Source of the DNA: CS3-C152 sp964347025
GTDB taxonomy: Archaea > Aenigmatarchaeota > Aenigmatarchaeia > QMZP01 > QMZT01
DNA length: 15,029 bases
NCBI GenBank assembly: GCA_964347025.1
Contig: CAYFWU010000023.1
Span: 1 to 15,029 of the forward strand
Direction: 5' to 3'
Shown: one piece after another, positions 13,254 through 15,029 of the stretch
How positions within the stretch are numbered: position 1 is the stretch's first letter
Layout: every line of letters begins with the position of its first letter
Program-made: the position numbers and the translations under genes
The notes under the pieces: model-generated
Told to the model about the DNA's origin: nothing
Database searches by the model: none
The model's input: the letters and a program-made list of their open reading frames with translations, nothing else

Positions 13254-14000
13254 ATGGGAAGTTTAAAGAATCCACCAGGTCTTGTTCCGGCAATTGATAT
13301 GCCACTGGGAAAAGCGATAATCTATCTCGACAAAATAGGTGGATTAAAAGACATTGCAACAGGAGTGAAGTACGGAAGCGACATAATAGAAACCTACGGT
13401 AATCTAACAGCGTTCTCTCTTTTCGAAGACATAGGGCTGGAAATTCCAATAATATACGACAGACAAAAAGGAGGAGCAGACGTTCCTCATATAGTTAGAA
13501 AACAGGTTAACCAAGCAGATAAACCCGGGGTGGTTGCCTACATAGGCCAAACATTAGGTTCAGGAGCAAATCCTGAAGCTATGACAGAGAAAGAGAAGGG
13601 AACAACAGAAGCCATGGTTGAAGAATGCATAGCCATAGGAGTGGAACCGGTTCTGGTATTGGAAATGACGCAACCAGGAGCGACCTATTTCCTCAGGGAA
13701 GGGGCATCAGAAGATCTTGCAAAATTAGGCAAGGAGCTGGGTGTGAACTACTTTGTGGCTCCAGCAACCAGGCCGGAAAGAATAGAGGTTTACAGAAAGA
13801 TACTAGGAGATGGTGTGGAAATAATTTCCACTGGAGTTGGTCCGCAGAAGACAGGGGATCCTGTAGAAGACGCGGTAAACGCAGTTAAAGCAGGTGCGGA
13901 TCATCTTGTAATAGGAAGGGCGTTAATGAACGCTGATAATCCGGTAGATCAGGGGAAGAGAATATACGAAGCGATAGAAAGGGCTCACTCCACGAGGTGA
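13254..14000 (+). CDS. pyrF: Orotidine 5'-phosphate decarboxylase, variant catalytic motif
   Basis: This decarboxylates OMP to UMP, the last step of de novo UMP synthesis. Seen in 248 residues: AIDM at 13-16, GVKYGSDII at 37-45 with K39, EMTQPGATYF at 137-146, YFVAPATRPERI at 166-177, STGVGPQ at 192-198, and GADHLVIGRALMNADNP at 214-230. The order and spacing match archaeal OMPDC, notably the phosphate-binding VIGR and PATRPERI elements. The usual DxKxxDIP catalytic motif is replaced by DRQKGGADVP (69-78): both Asp and the Lys are present, but with one extra residue on each side of the lysine. The wider HUMPS superfamily also holds hexulose-phosphate synthases, but the adjacent OPRT-like gene supports OMPDC. 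It is the second gene of a two-gene operon. Confidence 0.88.
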   Translation: MGSLKNPPGLVPAIDMPLGKAIIYLDKIGGLKDIATGVKYGSDIIETYGNLTAFSLFEDIGLEIPIIYDRQKGGADVPHIVRKQVNQADKPGVVAYIGQTLGSGANPEAMTEKEKGTTEAMVEECIAIGVEPVLVLEMTQPGATYFLREGASEDLAKLGKELGVNYFVAPATRPERIEVYRKILGDGVEIISTGVGPQKTGDPVEDAVNAVKAGADHLVIGRALMNADNPVDQGKRIYEAIERAHSTR

Positions 14001-14002
14001 AC

Positions 14003-14019
14003 TTCCCCTTTTTATTTAT
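14003..14019 (+). terminator. T-rich terminator after pyrF
   Basis: Just after the stop at 14000 the plus strand has CCCC followed by several T runs (TTTTT, then TTTATTTTT) up to about 14020. Oligo-T tracts without a hairpin are the usual archaeal termination signal. Confidence 0.5.
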
Positions 14020-14021
14020 TT

Positions 14022-14348
14022 TTAATTAGAACCAATGATTTTTGATACTTCTATCTTTTTCCCGCCAAAATAAGATTTAATATTTCTTTCGATCTCACCT
14101 AAAAGAGCACTTTCGTCCATATATCTAAATTTTTCTGGAACGGGCATCTCTAAAGTATTATCTGATCCGTTCTTTTTAAAACCGCCAGAATTCATAATCT
14201 CAGATGAACATTTAACTGAATCTTCTAAGGTTTCAATCTGCAGGGCATTCAAAGGTTTACCGTTTGTAGGGAAATTTAGACCATTAAGTAACGGTATATC
14301 ACCTTCGTCGTATATTTTGCTCAGGGCATATTTTGCAAACGGCATCAT
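14022..14348 (-). CDS. Uncharacterised 108-residue protein
   Basis: I do not recognise this protein. Seen: no membrane helix or signal peptide. The amino half has FAKYALSKIYDEGDIPLL, followed by a polar middle (IMNSGGFKKNGSDNT), MPVPEKFRYMDESALLGEIERNIKSYFGG and an IEVSKIIGSN end, a mix consistent with a small soluble alpha/beta protein. Two ATGs are adjacent, at 14348 and 14345. The GAAGTGAT ribosome site (14356-14349) favours the second, which would give 107 residues. It lies tail to tail with pyrF, 21 bases away, and its codons look ordinary. Confidence 0.6.
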   Translation of the reverse strand: MMPFAKYALSKIYDEGDIPLLNGLNFPTNGKPLNALQIETLEDSVKCSSEIMNSGGFKKNGSDNTLEMPVPEKFRYMDESALLGEIERNIKSYFGGKKIEVSKIIGSN

Positions 14349-14438
14349 ATCACTTCTTTTATACTTTGAGTGAGTATCAGCAAAGAAAATAAGTCTAAAA
14401 TGCTTTAAAAAGCTTTATTTTACCTATTTCCCGCAAAA
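14349..14438. other. Short intergenic region with AT-rich promoter or terminator signals
   Basis: These 90 bases between two leftward genes hold a near-palindrome GCTTTAAAAAGC (14402-14413) in an AT-rich tract. On the minus strand this gives several T runs that could end the upstream gene. A weak TATA-like stretch near 14385-14393 could serve the 108-residue gene. Neither assignment is strong. Confidence 0.35.
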
Positions 14439-14759
14439 TTAGCAACTTCCGGCCGCTGTACTATCACGTTCTGGAGCTTCGTATTCCGTAAAACCTTCCC
14501 TTTTAAGCGCCTTTATTAATTGATCATGCAAGTACGTGGGAATCTTCATGAATCCCGTAGAACCGACTTCCTCTCCTGTTTCAGTATTTACCTTTCTGGG
14601 CCAAATCTCGAAATCTTCCTTCAATGGGTCTTTACGATCCACAAGTATTGCATTGTAAGCTTCCATTCCTGGCGTGTCGAAATGTAACGTCAAATCATCC
14701 GTCACTTCCACCCTTTTCACATTTTCAGGCTTTATGTATATTTTGAAACCTCTGTACAT
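14439..14759 (-). CDS. Uncharacterised 106-residue soluble protein
   Basis: I do not recognise a family. Seen: a beta-rich amino half (MYRGFKIYIKPENVKRVEV, LTLHFDTPGMEAYNAILVD), a central DFEIWPRKVNTETGEEVGS, a helical PTYLHDQLIKALKREGF and a polar end finishing in Gly-Ser-Cys. There is no signal peptide. The frame is open upstream to 14867, but that part runs across the end of the TtuA-like gene. The ATG at 14759 is 25 bases from a clear TATA box, so I use it; another ATG lies two codons earlier at 14765. It follows the TtuA-like gene by 41 bases in the same direction but has its own promoter. Confidence 0.65.
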   Translation of the reverse strand: MYRGFKIYIKPENVKRVEVTDDLTLHFDTPGMEAYNAILVDRKDPLKEDFEIWPRKVNTETGEEVGSTGFMKIPTYLHDQLIKALKREGFTEYEAPERDSTAAGSC

Positions 14760-14778
14760 GTTCATACTATAGCGAAAA

Positions 14779-14788
14779 GATATAAATT
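14779..14788 (-). promoter_or_regulatory. TATA box of the 106-residue gene
   Basis: The minus strand reads AATTTATATC, centred about 25 bases before the ATG at 14759, which predicts a leaderless message. It lies between the TtuA-like stop (14801) and the start codon, which shows that the 106-residue gene is not merely a tail of the upstream transcript. Confidence 0.55.
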
Positions 14789-14800
14789 GTATTATTGTCC

Positions 14801-15029
14801 CTAGGCCTTCCATAATTCGCAGGTTTTGCAGATCTTTTGCGAGCTGGGTTCTCCGCACCTCGAGCACTTCACTATTCGCACGCTCTCCTGTTTAACGATC
14901 TCCCTCACCGACGGAAGCAAACGCTCGAAGGTCTTCAGGACAGAAAATTTCGTTCCTGGGCTTTCGGTTTCGAGATCGTTCAGGAAGTCGCGAACGCGGA
15001 ATCGCGGGCCTTCCAGGTAAGGGCATTCG
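14801..15029 (-). CDS. Partial CDS, C-terminus of a TtuA/Ncs6-type tRNA 2-thiolation protein
   Basis: The minus-strand frame enters at the right edge and ends in TAG at 14801, giving 75 complete codons. Seen: ECPYLEGPRFRVRDFLNDLE, then ESPGTKFSVLKTFERLLP, and a closing zinc knuckle CSRCGEPSSQKICKTCELW with two CxxC pairs. This matches the carboxy end of the archaeal TtuA/Ncs6 group (PP-loop ATPases that thiolate tRNA uridines), where CPY..R..LN.LE..PG.K and a final CxxCGEP..iCkaC occur. The PP-loop and catalytic cysteines would lie outside the window, so activity cannot be judged. A shifted frame across this region (start 14867) is not the real gene. Confidence 0.82.
   Translation of the reverse strand, partial: ECPYLEGPRFRVRDFLNDLETESPGTKFSVLKTFERLLPSVREIVKQESVRIVKCSRCGEPSSQKICKTCELWKA

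Noticed and set aside
14760..14867. Upstream extension of the 106-residue gene to an ATG at 14867
   Set aside because: This stretch is the end of the TtuA-like gene read in another frame, and a clear TATA box at 14779-14788 lies between it and the better ATG at 14759.
1..15029. CRISPR arrays, insertion sequences, tRNA or rRNA genes, prophage
   Set aside because: I found no regularly spaced repeats, transposase-like proteins, terminal inverted repeats or tRNA-like cloverleaf sequence; gaps between genes are all short.

Overview
The window is archaeal. The evidence is the archaeal-type S5-L30-L15-SecY gene order, a standalone Bud32/PRPK kinase, the carboxy end of a TtuA/Ncs6-type tRNA thiolation protein, a DUF123-type GIY-YIG protein, archaeal OMP decarboxylase features, and promoters with a TATA box about 25 bases from the start codon. 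Many genes appear to be leaderless. I cannot place the lineage; an uncultivated euryarchaeal or DPANN-like genome fits, but that is inference. Genes are dense, no gap exceeds about 100 bases, and I saw no tRNA, rRNA, insertion sequence or CRISPR array.

Layout: 1-56 is the first 18 codons of a leftward membrane or secreted protein. 125-937 is a SpoIIM-family membrane protein. 1034-4103 is a compact energy module: a HycI-type maturation protease (+) converges on a three-gene leftward operon with a group 4 (Ech-like) [NiFe]-hydrogenase large subunit, a NuoH/EchB-like membrane subunit and a 2x[4Fe-4S] ferredoxin subunit. The hydrogenase small subunit and the antiporter-like subunit are not in the window. 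4183-6099 is a large single-pass surface glycoprotein, divergent from the hydrogenase.

6096-10146 holds a fragment of the spc ribosomal operon running leftward: S5, L30, L15, a 45-residue zinc ribbon, SecY and a GIY-YIG protein. A small two-helix membrane gene (+) interrupts it between L15 and SecY. 10184-10783 is Bud32, divergent from an eight-bladed PQQ-type beta-propeller (10836-12098). 12174-14000 is a pyrimidine pair: an unusually long OPRT-like protein and a variant OMP decarboxylase, both with Shine-Dalgarno sites, unlike most neighbours. 14022-15029 holds two unrecognised small proteins and the end of a TtuA/Ncs6-like gene, all leftward.

The most notable signals are: two divergent promoters that each appear to use one palindromic TATA box to drive leaderless genes in both directions; a hydrogenase locus reduced to three subunits plus protease; an S5 with a roughly 80-residue charged extension and a glycine-rich insertion; and the odd OPRT/OMPDC pair with altered catalytic motifs.
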